A stretch of DNA of 64,000 nt from Desulfonatronospira thiodismutans ASO3-1 (lineage in GTDB: Bacteria > Desulfobacterota > Desulfovibrionia > Desulfovibrionales > Desulfonatronovibrionaceae): NCBI RefSeq assembly GCF_000174435.1, contig NZ_ACJN02000001.1:421631-485630 (forward strand), in the 5' to 3' direction. A program made the position numbers and the translations under genes. Shown here piece by piece: positions 9,753-19,574 of this stretch. The notes below the pieces were generated by a model that saw only the letters and a program-made list of their open reading frames with translations, did not search any database and had not been told where the DNA came from. Numbering within the stretch: position 1 is the first letter of the stretch; each line of letters starts with the position of its first letter.

Positions 9753-11009
9753 ATGATGCGTTATTTTAAAATAATTTCTATTTACTTACTTGTGTTTTTT
9801 ATTTGTGGATGTGCGGTACAAGACAGAGTCCAACAACAAAGAGCACAATATACAGAACCACCATTTCAAATAGAAACTTTTGACACACAAATAATACATC
9901 ATGAAGAAGTTTCTGGTGATATACGATTAGTTGTGGCGGCTATAGTAGAGCAAATGAGAAATGAAGATAATACCTCACAATATGTCAGCTTTAATAATAG
10001 AGGAAGTCATAGATTAACATATCCGGCATTTCATTTTAATGGATTTTCACTCACATCCACATTGATTCAAAATTATAACTGTGAGACAGTCAACAATGTT
10101 AATGAATGTTATTTAGATGGATTTTTTACATTTGCTGATGATTTTCAAAGAACAAGCATAGATTATTTTAATGTTGAATATGCAGTACACGACAACAGTA
10201 TAGTAATACATGATTCATTTGCTGTAAATGCACCACCTACTATTCCGAGGCTACAAGCATACATTGTGCCCAGAGAAGATTTTTCCAAAGTAGTTGATAG
10301 AGCAGACAGTTATTATTCTTTTTATGCTGGGATAGTATCATCTGCACATAATATAGTTCCAACAGATGAAGAGCAAAGACAACATGAAAAATTAGAGCAA
10401 ATGAGTTTTTTTGAACGGTTAAGAAGTGGCGTTACCAGAGAGAGAGAGGATAATGTTGTTATTATATTCGCTATGGATCGTCTTACTCCCAACGCAGAAT
10501 TTGAAGTCCAAGTTACTGAAAGTTTGTATAGTAGCAATTCACTTGTAACACCCGAATATATAAATTATCAAGGTTGGAGAGCAGCTATATTTGGAGGAAA
10601 TTTTGCTATTGATAGAGATAACTTTTATATCAAAGCATATTACGAACCTGCCATAGACATTTATCCTGATGGTACTGAAAGAATTTTAGCAGGGCTATTT
10701 ACACCGGAAAAAGATTATGAGGGGCAAAAGAAGGTTCAAAGGGAAAGGATGTCTCAACAAAGAGAGCATACTCCAAGAGAAGGTCCGTTAAGTAGAGGTG
10801 AAAGTGTTTTAGATACTTCAGATCGTAGTGATGCAAGAATAATCCAGACCAGACTGGCTGAACTGGGATACTACAATATGATCATTGACGGTTTGTGGGG
10901 GCCAGGTTCAAGAGGTGCACTTGAGCAGTTTCAGAGATCCAGCGGACTCGAAGCAAGCGGCTGGAATCTGCAGACCCAGAGGAGTCTTTTTGAGGGAACA
11001 GGCAGGTAA
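9753..11009 (+). CDS. Lipoprotein with C-terminal peptidoglycan-binding domain (mosaic gene)
   Basis: The 418-aa product has a lipoprotein leader ending in ICGC and a central region (about 40-325) homologous along its length to the product of 12725-13963: shared blocks include MDRL.(P/S)N..F, YxxFQGWRAxIF and GLF.(T/P)E.DY. A C-terminal PG_binding_1 domain follows (about 352-418: IQTRLAELGYYNMIIDGLWGPGSRGALEQFQ). Codon use is strongly AT-rich up to about 10830 and then switches to the GC-richer local style exactly over the peptidoglycan-binding domain, which suggests a recombinational fusion. The function is presumably at the envelope; the central family is not recognised. Confidence 0.75.
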   Translation: MMRYFKIISIYLLVFFICGCAVQDRVQQQRAQYTEPPFQIETFDTQIIHHEEVSGDIRLVVAAIVEQMRNEDNTSQYVSFNNRGSHRLTYPAFHFNGFSLTSTLIQNYNCETVNNVNECYLDGFFTFADDFQRTSIDYFNVEYAVHDNSIVIHDSFAVNAPPTIPRLQAYIVPREDFSKVVDRADSYYSFYAGIVSSAHNIVPTDEEQRQHEKLEQMSFFERLRSGVTREREDNVVIIFAMDRLTPNAEFEVQVTESLYSSNSLVTPEYINYQGWRAAIFGGNFAIDRDNFYIKAYYEPAIDIYPDGTERILAGLFTPEKDYEGQKKVQRERMSQQREHTPREGPLSRGESVLDTSDRSDARIIQTRLAELGYYNMIIDGLWGPGSRGALEQFQRSSGLEASGWNLQTQRSLFEGTGR

Positions 11010-12201
11010 AACACATAACTCTGCACTGGACAAACTGGGGAGAAGAGATTTTCTAAGCCTGGCAGCTGCATCAGGTCTGGTTGTCTTAGCCGGGTGTGCT
11101 ACCCGGCAGAAAGACATTGAAACCGTAAATAATGCAGACTCTTCTCCCCTGTGGCAACAGGACAAAAAAACAATTGTCCTGAGCAGCAACGAAAACCCCT
11201 TTGGTGCTTCACCTGCAGCAATGGAAGCTGGCATGAAAGCCCTGCGTGACAATGCCAGCCTGTATGCCAGAGAAAATAAAGACCGATTTCTGAATGATCT
11301 GGCTGACTTTTATGGTCTTGACCCCGGTCAGATACTTCTTGGCTGCGGAGCTATTGAACTTTTAAAAATAGCCACCGATGTTTTTTGTTCCTCAAAAAGT
11401 CCCCCGGTTATCAGTGATCCTGTTTACGAGGCCATAAGTTATTATGCTCCTCTCAGGCGTATCTGGCCAAAAAGGGTACCGGTAAAGACCCGGGATGCCG
11501 GCCATGATTTAGGGACCATGCTAGAGGCAGCTAAAAGCTACAAGGGGATGCTTTATGTATGCAATCCCTGCAACCCCACAGGGACATTGATTGGCGAGAA
11601 AGACCTGTCACAGCTCATTAAGGAGGTTCCAAGAGAAACCGTGGTGGTTGTGGACGAGGCCTATGCTGAATACGTGGGCTCCGGCTTTTTCAGCTGCATG
11701 GACCTGGTCCGGGCTGGAACGCCCAACCTGCTGGTGATTAGAACTTTTTCCAAAATATACGGTCTGGCTGGTTTAAGGGTTGGTTATTGTGCTGGAGCAA
11801 AAAATATCATCCAGGCCATGTCCGGACACGCCTTATGGAACAATATAAACCAGGCCGGGCTGGCTGCTGCACACGCAGCTCTCTATGAACAGTCCTGGGT
11901 AGATAAAATGTGCAGAGAAAATAAGCGTACCAGAAGAAACTTCTGCGCCGGGCTGGAGGATCTGGGCATCGAGTATATTCCGTCCAGAACAAGTTTTGTC
12001 CTCTTGTCCACCGGACGTTCCTGGGAAGAAACACATAACTACCTGCTTCTGAAGGGAGGGGTTGTAGCCGGCAGGAAAATCCCCTCCCTGCCCCGATACA
12101 TCAGAGTCAGCCTGGGCTCAGACAAGGACATGGAACATGTCCTATCCCTGCTCAAAAACCTTCAATCTTCCCCGCCAACTCAAAAAAAGACAACACTATG
12201 A
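10990..12201 (+). CDS. Tat-exported lipoprotein, histidinol-phosphate aminotransferase-like
   Basis: I place the start at the TTG at 10990 (AGAGGAG at 10978-10984, 20-bp overlap with the preceding gene) because it puts the twin-arginine leader GRRDFLSLAAASG and lipobox LAGC close to the N-terminus. The rest is a class-I/II PLP aminotransferase of the HisC type: SSNENPFG, CNPCNPTG, VVVDEAYAEY and the PLP-lysine block TFSKIYGLAGLRVGY (Lys about residue 254). The full-length fold appears intact. An exported, lipid-anchored location makes histidine biosynthesis unlikely; a role on an extracytoplasmic amino compound is inferred. It sits between two paralogous peptidoglycan-binding lipoproteins. 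Confidence 0.8.
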   Translation: MREQAGKTHNSALDKLGRRDFLSLAAASGLVVLAGCATRQKDIETVNNADSSPLWQQDKKTIVLSSNENPFGASPAAMEAGMKALRDNASLYARENKDRFLNDLADFYGLDPGQILLGCGAIELLKIATDVFCSSKSPPVISDPVYEAISYYAPLRRIWPKRVPVKTRDAGHDLGTMLEAAKSYKGMLYVCNPCNPTGTLIGEKDLSQLIKEVPRETVVVVDEAYAEYVGSGFFSCMDLVRAGTPNLLVIRTFSKIYGLAGLRVGYCAGAKNIIQAMSGHALWNNINQAGLAAAHAALYEQSWVDKMCRENKRTRRNFCAGLEDLGIEYIPSRTSFVLLSTGRSWEETHNYLLLKGGVVAGRKIPSLPRYIRVSLGSDKDMEHVLSLLKNLQSSPPTQKKTTL

Positions 12202-12521
12202 ACAAAGCAAGCTCCCTTCTGTTTATAATCACCTTGTTGTTTTACTGCGTCATGCAGACAGATTGTCACGCTTCTTTTCACCTGGAAAAGGATGAATCTT
12301 TCAGGCTCACCAGCACCGCACAATGGTACTTGCTGGATTGCTCAGAAAAATTGTCCTGTTGGCCAGCCCTGATTGACAAAGAGCAAGTTTCTTCGGCTAA
12401 GCTTTTTTATCAACAAGACAGAAGTGACAGACTGCAGAAAGCTAAAAGAGAGCTAAAAGAAAAAGTTGAGGATAAGTCTATGCCCAATAAGGCAGAACAA
12501 CCAATATTCCAGGCTTACTGA
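12198..12521 (+). CDS. Small exported protein, unknown function
   Basis: The 107-aa product begins ATGA-overlapped with the aminotransferase stop, so it is translationally coupled. It has an N-terminal hydrophobic segment (SSLLFIITLLFYCVM), a cysteine-containing mature part with two close Cys (LLDCSEKLSCWPAL) that could form a disulfide, and a basic C-terminus. No family is recognised. About 200 bases without a gene follow it before the next lipoprotein gene. Confidence 0.6.
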   Translation: MNKASSLLFIITLLFYCVMQTDCHASFHLEKDESFRLTSTAQWYLLDCSEKLSCWPALIDKEQVSSAKLFYQQDRSDRLQKAKRELKEKVEDKSMPNKAEQPIFQAY

Positions 12522-12724
12522 ACCAGCGAAGTGGTTTACATGGGGAAAGCCGTGACTTTTTTTAACCGACAGCCCTGAATGACTCAGATGGAACATGCCC
12601 TGTACCAGCTTCTTAAGAGGTTTACCGGCTGAAGAACTCTCGGCCTGGGTCAAACGGACGCGGCTGACTCTTACAAGCTCGCCTTGTAATTTTTTGAGGA
12701 TATCTTTCACTGGAGTCCCCAATA

Positions 12725-13963
12725 ATGCATAAATTTGTTTTTGTATTTATTTCTTTGCTCATTGCATTATGTATTTTTAGCGGTTGCAGAGATAACAAAC
12801 CAGCCATATACTTCTCAGATGTTCCTTCCCGGGACTTTTCAACTGCTCCTGAAATCAATATTCCTCCCAAGGATGCTGTAAATCCAAACAAACTGCCTCT
12901 TCATGTCACAAGCGCTGCAGAAGCCCTGGCAAGAAAGATTATTGGATGCACCAGTTCTTTTTCACAAGCTGAATTTTCCACTGATGGAGCTCATTCATGG
13001 CTTTTTGAATCTCTGAACGAGCAAGATTTTCAAGTAAGCAGCATCAAAATAATGCGGTACTCTAAAGACAGCAAAGACATGACAGTTAGCCTGGAGATGT
13101 ATATGCATTTTCAGGATAGGATGGGCAGGACAGCTTCTTTTCTGGTACAGGCTGACTATAAAAGGCTTGCTGACAAGATAGTAATCGAGCGCTCAGATAT
13201 TCAGGAAAAATCTCCCTTGTTCCCCAGAGTACAGGCTTTTATATTATACGAGGAAGAACTCCGTAGTAAGGATTTATCTGATATGACCTTCAAGCAGTTT
13301 TATTACTGGACACTCGACCGGGCACTATCACTTACACCGGATGACGAGCATAGAAGAACAAAGCTGAACATAGACAGAATGTCGGTTTACCAACGCATGA
13401 GCATGATGCCGGAAGCCCAGACTGAAAAATACTCCATTGTCGTTCTCACCATGGATAGACTGGCCAGTAATTCAGGCTTTAAAATCGAAGTGTCCGGAAC
13501 TCCGCATGGTACTAACTGGATTGAAGAAGTTACATACCATGATTTCCAGGGCTGGCGCGCAGGCATATTTTCGCTATCCTTTATCCTGGACTGGGAAATA
13601 TATTATGTTCGGGCACTTTACGGTGCTAAACAAGAGAATTGGACTGCAAAAAATAAGTTAAAGCTGGTGGGACTGTTCTCCACAGAAAGAGATTATACAC
13701 ACTGGCCGGCTTTTGACGGCAGGACTGCACTGCAGGGTCCTATAGCCAGGCTTGGAATAATGCTGGAGCCAGAAAATGCAGATGATGCCGGCATGATTGC
13801 ATCCAGGCTGCATGAACTGGGTTTTTTAAAAAACGCGGATAATAAGTGCGAAGAAAAGCTTGAAGAAGCTTTAAAAATATTTCAGCATACCAGGGGGCTG
13901 AATCCAAGCGGCCAATGGTCCGCTGAGACCCAGAAAAAACTTTTCCATGATACAGGCCTCTGA
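12725..13963 (+). CDS. Lipoprotein with C-terminal peptidoglycan-binding domain (paralogue)
   Basis: The 412-aa product has a lipoprotein leader ending IFSGC and is a paralogue of the product of 9753-11009, with the same central blocks (TMDRLASNSGFKIEV, DFQGWRAGIF, GLFSTERDY). A degenerate PG_binding_1 domain lies at about 345-412 (IASRLHELGFL, LKIFQHTRGL, WSAETQKKLF). Base composition matches the chromosome, unlike the first part of its paralogue. Together with the Tat-lipoprotein aminotransferase it forms a four-gene plus-strand cluster. It presumably anchors to the outer membrane and contacts peptidoglycan; the central domain is not recognised. Confidence 0.75.
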   Translation: MHKFVFVFISLLIALCIFSGCRDNKPAIYFSDVPSRDFSTAPEINIPPKDAVNPNKLPLHVTSAAEALARKIIGCTSSFSQAEFSTDGAHSWLFESLNEQDFQVSSIKIMRYSKDSKDMTVSLEMYMHFQDRMGRTASFLVQADYKRLADKIVIERSDIQEKSPLFPRVQAFILYEEELRSKDLSDMTFKQFYYWTLDRALSLTPDDEHRRTKLNIDRMSVYQRMSMMPEAQTEKYSIVVLTMDRLASNSGFKIEVSGTPHGTNWIEEVTYHDFQGWRAGIFSLSFILDWEIYYVRALYGAKQENWTAKNKLKLVGLFSTERDYTHWPAFDGRTALQGPIARLGIMLEPENADDAGMIASRLHELGFLKNADNKCEEKLEEALKIFQHTRGLNPSGQWSAETQKKLFHDTGL

Positions 13964-14079
13964 GGCTTGTGAGGAAGTGACCTCAATACATTTTCAATGA
14001 ATGACACCTCCCTGACCTGTTGCTTGCAGAAATGGTCCCTGGTGTGCCCGGATGCAGCGCTTACAATGTGCTTACAAAC

Positions 14080-14111
14080 AAAAAAGGGGTTACGGCTTTT
14101 TACCGTAACCC
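14080..14111 (-). terminator. Rho-independent terminator of tRNA-Lys
   Basis: On the minus strand, arms GGGTTACGG and CCGTAACCC flank a TAAAAAG loop and are followed by a run of Ts. It lies 11 bp past the 3' end of the tRNA gene. Confidence 0.8.
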
Positions 14112-14122
14112 ATTGAAATCTT

Positions 14123-14198
14123 TGGTGGGCCACCAAGGAATCGAACCTTGAACCTCCGGATTAAGAGTCCGCTGCTCTGCCAATTGAGCTAGTGGCCC
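14123..14198 (-). tRNA. tRNA-Lys(CTT)
   Basis: On the minus strand a complete 76-nt cloverleaf is visible. The acceptor GGGCCAC pairs with GTGGCCC, the D arm contains AGCTCAATTGGCAGAGC, the anticodon loop is CTCTTAA with anticodon CTT, and the T loop is GGTTCGATTCC. The discriminator A and CCA are encoded. No integrated element is visible at its 3' end. Confidence 0.95.
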
Positions 14199-14312
14199 AT
14201 AAAAAATACTTATTAAATTTAATATCCGGGAATGTCAAGATTAAAAAAAGCCTGGACAGCCCTGACAGCAAAGATGTATCAGAGCGCAGCAATGAGCTGA
14301 ACCGTAACGACC

Positions 14313-16163
14313 ATGAAAAGATTTTACACACAAACAGCACTGGCCTTTCTTGTAGTCCTGCTTTTTTTAAGCTCGGGCTTCAGCCAGGATGACCGCGACT
14401 TTCCCATGCAGTCAAAGTGGGAAGTCTTCGCGGTGGACCAGGAGAAAACGCCTGGCTATCAGGCCATGCTCCTGTTGTGGATTATTCCCGACGAAGGCCT
14501 GTACACTTACGCCCACGATCCCGGACCGGCAGGTTTTCCCACGGTACTGACCATCACAGACGACCCCACCGAAAGCCTGGAAGTCTTTTACCCCCCCGGA
14601 GAGGAGCAGCCGGACCCCTTTGATCCATCCCAGACATCTGAAGTCTTTCCGGAAGAGCGCACCCCCATTTTCATTCCCCTGCCTGCGGATATCCCCCTGG
14701 AAGGCATCCTGACCGCTGAGCTGAGCCTCCTGCTCTGCTCTGACCGCAACTGCTGGCCCGTGCACAAGGAAATCGAGTTCGACCTGGACAGAGTAGACCC
14801 GGCCGCACTGGACACGGCACAAGAGCAGGACTGGTGGTCCATGTGGCAGAATGCCGGCCCGGCCACGCAGGAGCCCATGATGGAAATGGCTCCTCCGGCC
14901 CCTGCGGACCCGGACGCTGACGAAACCAGGTGGGACTTTGAGGTGCGCTCCCAGACCCCGGGCCTTGAAGTGGACACCCTGGCCAAGGCCGCTCTGCTGG
15001 CTATGATCGCCGGATTTATTCTCAATTTTACCCCGTGCGTTCTGCCCGTCATCAGCCTGAAGCTAAGAGGCATGCTCACCCTGGAGGAGGATTCCGGCAT
15101 TGATGCCCAGAAAAGGGCTTTTCGCAAGCACAATATATTCTTCGCCCTGGGCATGCTTATTTTCTTTTCCGTACTGGCCGTGGTCTTATCCCTTACCGGC
15201 ATGGCCTGGGGCCAGCTCTTTCAAAGCCCCGGGGCCATACTTGTCCTGGGCTGCATAATCTTTGCCCTTAGCCTGAGCCTCTTCGGCCTGTACGACCTGC
15301 CGGTGATAGATCTCAAGTCCAGGACCCGGGACCCCTGGAAGAACCCCAATGCCGAGGCCCTGAGCACCGGCATGCTGGCCACCTTCCTGGCCACCCCGTG
15401 CAGCGGACCGTTTTTGGGGGGTGTACTGGCCTGGACCCTGACTCAGCCGCCTGCAATCATCGGCATAGTCCTCTGGAGCATGGGCCTGGGCATGGCCCTT
15501 CCCTACCTGCTCATGGCCGTATTTCCGTTCATGCTTCGCTTTCTGCCCAGGCCCGGTCCCTGGACCATGTACCTGGAAAAAATCCTGGGCTTTTTCCTGC
15601 TGGCCACCTGCGTCTATCTCATGTCCCTTATACCTGAGGACATGTTCGTAAAGGCTCTGATCATGTTTCTGGTCATCGCCTTTGCCGCCTGGATGTGGGG
15701 GCACTGGACCGACCTTAAACAATCCAACCTGAGAAGACGCTCCATTCGCCTCTCGGCCCTGGTGCTTGTCGCCCTGGCCGCCTTTTTGCTGTTTCGCCCC
15801 GCCCCGGAACATCCAGTTGCCTGGACACCTTTTGAAGAACAGCAGTTTGAGGAAATGCTGGGCCGGGAAAACATCCTTCTGGAATTCACAGCGGACTGGT
15901 GCCCCAACTGCAAATTCCTTGAACAGACCGTACTCACCCCGGGCTTCATGGCTGAAAACGCCGAGAGATACGGCCTGCAGTTTGTCCGCATAGACCTGAC
16001 CCAGCCCAATCCTCCCGGCGAAGAAATGCTCCGGGCTCTGGACAGCCAAAGCATCCCCCTGGTGGCCATCTTCTCCAGAGACAACCCGGACAGCCCCCTG
16101 ATCCTGCGGGACATGTTCACCAGAAGCCAGATAGACCAGGCCCTGGAGCAGGAACTGGATTGA
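14313..16163 (+). CDS. dsbD: Thiol:disulfide interchange protein DsbD
   Basis: The 616-aa product has a signal peptide (1-24), an N-terminal DsbD-alpha-like domain with two cysteines (LLCSDRNCWP, about 142 and 147), and a membrane domain of about eight segments with the conserved half-motifs NFTPCVLPV (Cys about 242) and ATPCSGPFLGG (Cys about 363). A C-terminal thioredoxin domain has TADWCPNCKFLEQ (Cys about 530 and 533). All six redox cysteines are present. It passes electrons from cytoplasmic thioredoxin to periplasmic proteins, for example in cytochrome c maturation, which suits an organism with multihaem cytochromes such as NrfHA. It is monocistronic. Confidence 0.93.
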   Translation: MKRFYTQTALAFLVVLLFLSSGFSQDDRDFPMQSKWEVFAVDQEKTPGYQAMLLLWIIPDEGLYTYAHDPGPAGFPTVLTITDDPTESLEVFYPPGEEQPDPFDPSQTSEVFPEERTPIFIPLPADIPLEGILTAELSLLLCSDRNCWPVHKEIEFDLDRVDPAALDTAQEQDWWSMWQNAGPATQEPMMEMAPPAPADPDADETRWDFEVRSQTPGLEVDTLAKAALLAMIAGFILNFTPCVLPVISLKLRGMLTLEEDSGIDAQKRAFRKHNIFFALGMLIFFSVLAVVLSLTGMAWGQLFQSPGAILVLGCIIFALSLSLFGLYDLPVIDLKSRTRDPWKNPNAEALSTGMLATFLATPCSGPFLGGVLAWTLTQPPAIIGIVLWSMGLGMALPYLLMAVFPFMLRFLPRPGPWTMYLEKILGFFLLATCVYLMSLIPEDMFVKALIMFLVIAFAAWMWGHWTDLKQSNLRRRSIRLSALVLVALAAFLLFRPAPEHPVAWTPFEEQQFEEMLGRENILLEFTADWCPNCKFLEQTVLTPGFMAENAERYGLQFVRIDLTQPNPPGEEMLRALDSQSIPLVAIFSRDNPDSPLILRDMFTRSQIDQALEQELD

Positions 16164-16201
16164 CCAGAAACTACTGCCCTGGAAATAATTTGACCATGTA
16201 G

Positions 16202-16324
16202 GATGCATCCGCAAAAAGTCGAGAAATCAATCACGCGTCCTGCCACGCGTCCTGCCACGCGCTTCGCGTGGTTCGCGTGGTTCGCGTGGTTCGCGTAACA
16301 AAAATGACTTTTTGCAGTCACATC
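16202..16324. repeat. Inverted repeat enclosing short tandem repeats
   Basis: Imperfect outer arms (GATGCATCCGCAAAAAGTC and GACTTTTTGCAGTCACATC) enclose two CACGCGTCCTGC units and three GGTTCGCGT units; the two inner groups are themselves complementary (CACGCG with CGCGTG). It follows dsbD and precedes the convergent chemotaxis gene, so it may act as a bidirectional hairpin. The rest of the 16164-16466 gap holds nothing else I can identify. Confidence 0.55.
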
Positions 16325-16466
16325 TATTCAGGGCTGGTGCAATATTCAAAATTCAAACAGCATACTTGATGCGCCATGTCAGATCATGGCTGTCCTTCAA
16401 TTTGCCCTTCTTTGTGTGGCCAGCTTCAGGACCCGAAGCCGAATCCGGCTTCGGGCTTGTCTCTGA

Positions 16467-18860
16467 TTATGCCTTCCTCAGATCCTCGATAATCTTTTGC
16501 AGTTCGCCGGCCTGTTTTGCCAGGTCAGACACCGCCTGGGCCGACTGGTTCATGGCATCAGCCGTTTCCCTGGCAATGCGGTTCACATCCTCCATGCTCT
16601 TGTTCACTTCCTCGCTGGCAGAGGACTGCTCCTCGCTGGCCGTGGCTATGGAGCGAACCTGATCCGCCGCCTCCTGGGCCAGGCTTACGATTTCCTGCAG
16701 GGCCTGACCGGAGCTGTTGGCCAGCTGTGTAGCTTTTTCCACGGCTTGAACAGACTGATCCATACTGTCCATATTGGACTTTGTGCTCTCCTGAATGGAT
16801 GTTACTGTTTTCTCCACTTCCTTGGTGGCGTTCATGGTTTTTTCCGCCAGCTTGCGCACTTCGTCGGCCACCACGGCAAAGCCCCGACCGGCATCCCCGG
16901 CCCTGGCCGCCTCAATGGCAGCGTTGAGGGCCAGGAGGTTGGTCTGGTCGGCTATATCGTCAATCACGGTCATTACTTTGCCGATTTCTTCGGACTGTTT
17001 GCCTAAGGAGGCCAGGTTGTCCTTCATGGCCTTAGACTGTTCCTGCACCTCATTGATGGCCTCTACGGACTGTTTGACCACCCCTGCCCCTTCTTGAGCC
17101 TTGGCCCTGGCCATGTCCGTCTGCTCCGCCGCCCCGGAAGCGTTCCTGGCCACTTCGAGCACCGTGGCGTTCATTTCTTCCATGGAGGTAGCAGTCTCCC
17201 CGATCCTGTTTGTCTGTTCCTCGGTTCCCCGGCTGGCCTGCTCCACCTGGGCGGAGAGTTCATCACTGGCCGAAGATACAGAGTCCGAAACAGACGCCGC
17301 TCTTTGGGCGACCTCCTGCATCTTGCGCTGGGAAGCCTTGACCTGTGTAAGGTCGGTTACAAATTCTATGGCTCCGACAACCCTTCCCTGATTGTCTTTT
17401 ATCGGCCTGCCGGTATAAGATATGTCCAGTTGCATGTCCCCGGGGTAAGCACGAGTTTCATTGGTACGCTCGCTGCCTGTTTTCATGGCCTGAGTACAGG
17501 CGCATGCTTCTGTCTGGCAGTCCTGCGTCCGGAACATATCATAGCACTTTTCACCCTCGACATCTGATCTGTTGCCACCGAACAGATCAACTCCGGTCTT
17601 GTTCATCCACAGGATATTGAAATCCTTGTCCATGGTGACAATGGGGGAAGGAACCACCTCAAGATATCCAGCAACAATTTCAGAGGCATTATTTATATCT
17701 TTAGCAAGCTTGGAATAAGCCCCCTCGTATTGTTCAACCGGAAGAACCGCTCTTATATCCCCGTGTCGTATACTTTCCGCCATATGTTCCGTATCTTTTA
17801 TCAACCTGGTTACGTTATCGCGTACTTCATTGAGCGATTCAGCAAGCTGTCCAGTCTCATCCCGGCTTTTGATCTCCAAGGGCTTGTCCATATCGCCCCT
17901 GGCAATCATGGAGGCAAAACCGGCGGCACGGCTTACTGACCCACCAAGCCTGCGTGCAAAGAAGGCTCCTACAGCAAGCATCAAGGCACCGACAACAGCC
18001 GTTACAGCAAGAATAGAGTTCAAAACACTGGCCTGTATGCCCTCAATAACGTCCCTTGGCTGCCCCAGGAAATACATGCCCACGATTTCTCCCTGCACAT
18101 CCTCAATAGGCCAGTAGATGGTATCGTACATGACCCCCTGAACCGGGTTGGTGGCCCAGAAGATTTCATTATCCTGGATTACTGTCCGGATCACTTCCGG
18201 GTCTTCCATCTGCGTGCCCACCAGCCTGTCGCCGGCTTCATCGCGTATGGAGGTAGAAATGCGGGTGTCGTCCTCAAAAATGGTGGCATCCACTCCCAGC
18301 TTCTGTTCAATCCGGTCAACAAAGGCATGAGTCTCAAAGCTTTCCCCCATAACAACAGCTCCAACAACCTCTCCGTCTTTTTTCACGGGCTCCCCGGACC
18401 TGATGCTCAGGGAGATGTGCTCGCCATGCTCAATTCCGGTTATAGAGTCGCCACGCAAAACCTGCTGGACAATATAATGATGTTGAATATTGTCGCCTTT
18501 CTCCTCTATATGACCCCTTGCCACAACATCACCCTCGGCATTTGTAAAGGCAATGAATCCGATATGCTGCGCCTGGGTCAGCTCATTGCCATAATCATGC
18601 AGAAATTCCGAATCACCCTGTTTTATTGCCTCCGCAACATCCGGGTTTTCAACGACTACAGAATTGACAAAAGCTGCATTGGACGAAATTTCTTCAATTT
18701 CCATGTCCACTGCCTGCCTGTAATTGTCCAGGGTATCTAAGGCCTGTTCGTCCAGGCTCTGAGTGACAAAGTGGTTGGTAGTGAGAAAAATGGCAGCACT
18801 TACGAGAACTATTGTACTACCAAGAATTGCAAGTATCTTCCAGAAAATCGTGAAACGCAT
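16467..18860 (-). CDS. Methyl-accepting chemotaxis protein with Cache, HAMP and PAS domains
   Basis: The 797-aa product has a first membrane segment (about 8-27), a periplasmic Cache-type sensor (about 30-275), a second membrane segment (about 278-300), a HAMP domain (about 300-355), a PAS domain (about 390-510) and a chemotaxis signalling domain with the conserved hairpin tip ([31 protein letters not shown]). The PAS domain contains a cysteine-rich insert ([19 protein letters not shown]) that could bind a cofactor or metal. Its ligand is unknown. It is monocistronic, with the adjacent region being toxin-antitoxin debris. Confidence 0.93.
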   Translation of the reverse strand: MRFTIFWKILAILGSTIVLVSAAIFLTTNHFVTQSLDEQALDTLDNYRQAVDMEIEEISSNAAFVNSVVVENPDVAEAIKQGDSEFLHDYGNELTQAQHIGFIAFTNAEGDVVARGHIEEKGDNIQHHYIVQQVLRGDSITGIEHGEHISLSIRSGEPVKKDGEVVGAVVMGESFETHAFVDRIEQKLGVDATIFEDDTRISTSIRDEAGDRLVGTQMEDPEVIRTVIQDNEIFWATNPVQGVMYDTIYWPIEDVQGEIVGMYFLGQPRDVIEGIQASVLNSILAVTAVVGALMLAVGAFFARRLGGSVSRAAGFASMIARGDMDKPLEIKSRDETGQLAESLNEVRDNVTRLIKDTEHMAESIRHGDIRAVLPVEQYEGAYSKLAKDINNASEIVAGYLEVVPSPIVTMDKDFNILWMNKTGVDLFGGNRSDVEGEKCYDMFRTQDCQTEACACTQAMKTGSERTNETRAYPGDMQLDISYTGRPIKDNQGRVVGAIEFVTDLTQVKASQRKMQEVAQRAASVSDSVSSASDELSAQVEQASRGTEEQTNRIGETATSMEEMNATVLEVARNASGAAEQTDMARAKAQEGAGVVKQSVEAINEVQEQSKAMKDNLASLGKQSEEIGKVMTVIDDIADQTNLLALNAAIEAARAGDAGRGFAVVADEVRKLAEKTMNATKEVEKTVTSIQESTKSNMDSMDQSVQAVEKATQLANSSGQALQEIVSLAQEAADQVRSIATASEEQSSASEEVNKSMEDVNRIARETADAMNQSAQAVSDLAKQAGELQKIIEDLRKA

Positions 18861-18965
18861 ATTAACCTCTTTGAGTATCTGTTTAGCGCCTTGGATGTGG
18901 CATGGGGATTGGCTCTTCAGTCACGCCTGAGATGTAACTGTCCCAAAAAAACAGTCATGTTGAGC

Positions 18966-19135
18966 CGATAGCAATCATCAGAACAGAGCGAAGCTTCATA
19001 TTTTCAGCTTGTTCGGGTGTATCTTCAATGGCATCCCAAACACTTTCAAAATGATTATTGTTCATTGTTTCCTCTCCTGCAGCAATTCACGGTAGCGGTT
19101 TATCGCCAACTCAAGGTCCTTTGGTAATGTTCAAA
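18966..19135 (-). pseudogene. Degenerate copy of the XRE antitoxin/Gp49-like toxin locus
   Basis: This stretch is nearly identical to 54978-55135. It corresponds to the N-terminal third of an XRE antitoxin (…SNNHFESVWDAIED…MKLRSVLMMAI) and the last codons of the toxin gene, ending in the same ribosome-binding region TTTCCTCTCCTGCA. The rest of both genes is missing, and 19136-19350 shows only diverged, non-coding sequence. Confidence 0.7.
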
Positions 19136-19351
19136 GCAGGCCTACTGAGGCTTTCCACTGCTCATTCTTCTCTTCAGCTAGCATCTTAAGCCTTGCCTAC
19201 AGAGTTAAGGGCATCGACATGATCACTTGAGCAGTTGACATCCAAAATGCTCACAGAAATGCTTTTTAACCCGCTCATACACTTCTGAATGTAACGCTCC
19301 GAAGCGACCAGCGAAAAGACCTGCATTTAAGGAAAAGGCACCAGCAAAACT

Positions 19352-19546
19352 TCACCTGGATGGTACATTGTTCCAGGCCTCGTCTTCTTCATTGCTCCAT
19401 ATTTGTTCCATACTGATCAACTGGGCTTTCAACAAACTGTCCTGCTCCGCCTTGTGCTTCAAAAAGCGAGCATAGTTCAGGACTTCCCTTTGAAGCGGCT
19501 CAGGAAGCTGCTTTATCTCATTAATTACAACTTCTGTCGTGTTCAT
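19352..19546 (-). CDS. DUF2281-type antitoxin-like protein
   Basis: The 64-aa product starts at an ATG with a strong AGGAGG site (19552-19557). The N-terminal part (MNTTEVVINEIKQLPEPLQREVLNYARFLKHKAEQD, shown in part) matches the helical DUF2281 family, whose members often pair with PIN or RelE-type toxins. No partner toxin gene is next to it; the neighbours are fragments, so it may be an orphan antitoxin. Confidence 0.6.
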   Translation of the reverse strand: MNTTEVVINEIKQLPEPLQREVLNYARFLKHKAEQDSLLKAQLISMEQIWSNEEDEAWNNVPSR

Positions 19547-19574
19547 AGCTGACCTCCTTTTCTACACTTAATAA

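Noticed and set aside
14123..14198. tRNA-Lys as the attachment site of an integrative element
   Set aside because: The intact integrase lies 18 kb away and no partial tRNA copy is visible; genes next to the tRNA look chromosomal.
14588..16321. Long minus-strand frames opposite dsbD
   Set aside because: Low-complexity Gln/Gly/His-rich translation and no start signal; they mirror the GC-rich codons of dsbD.
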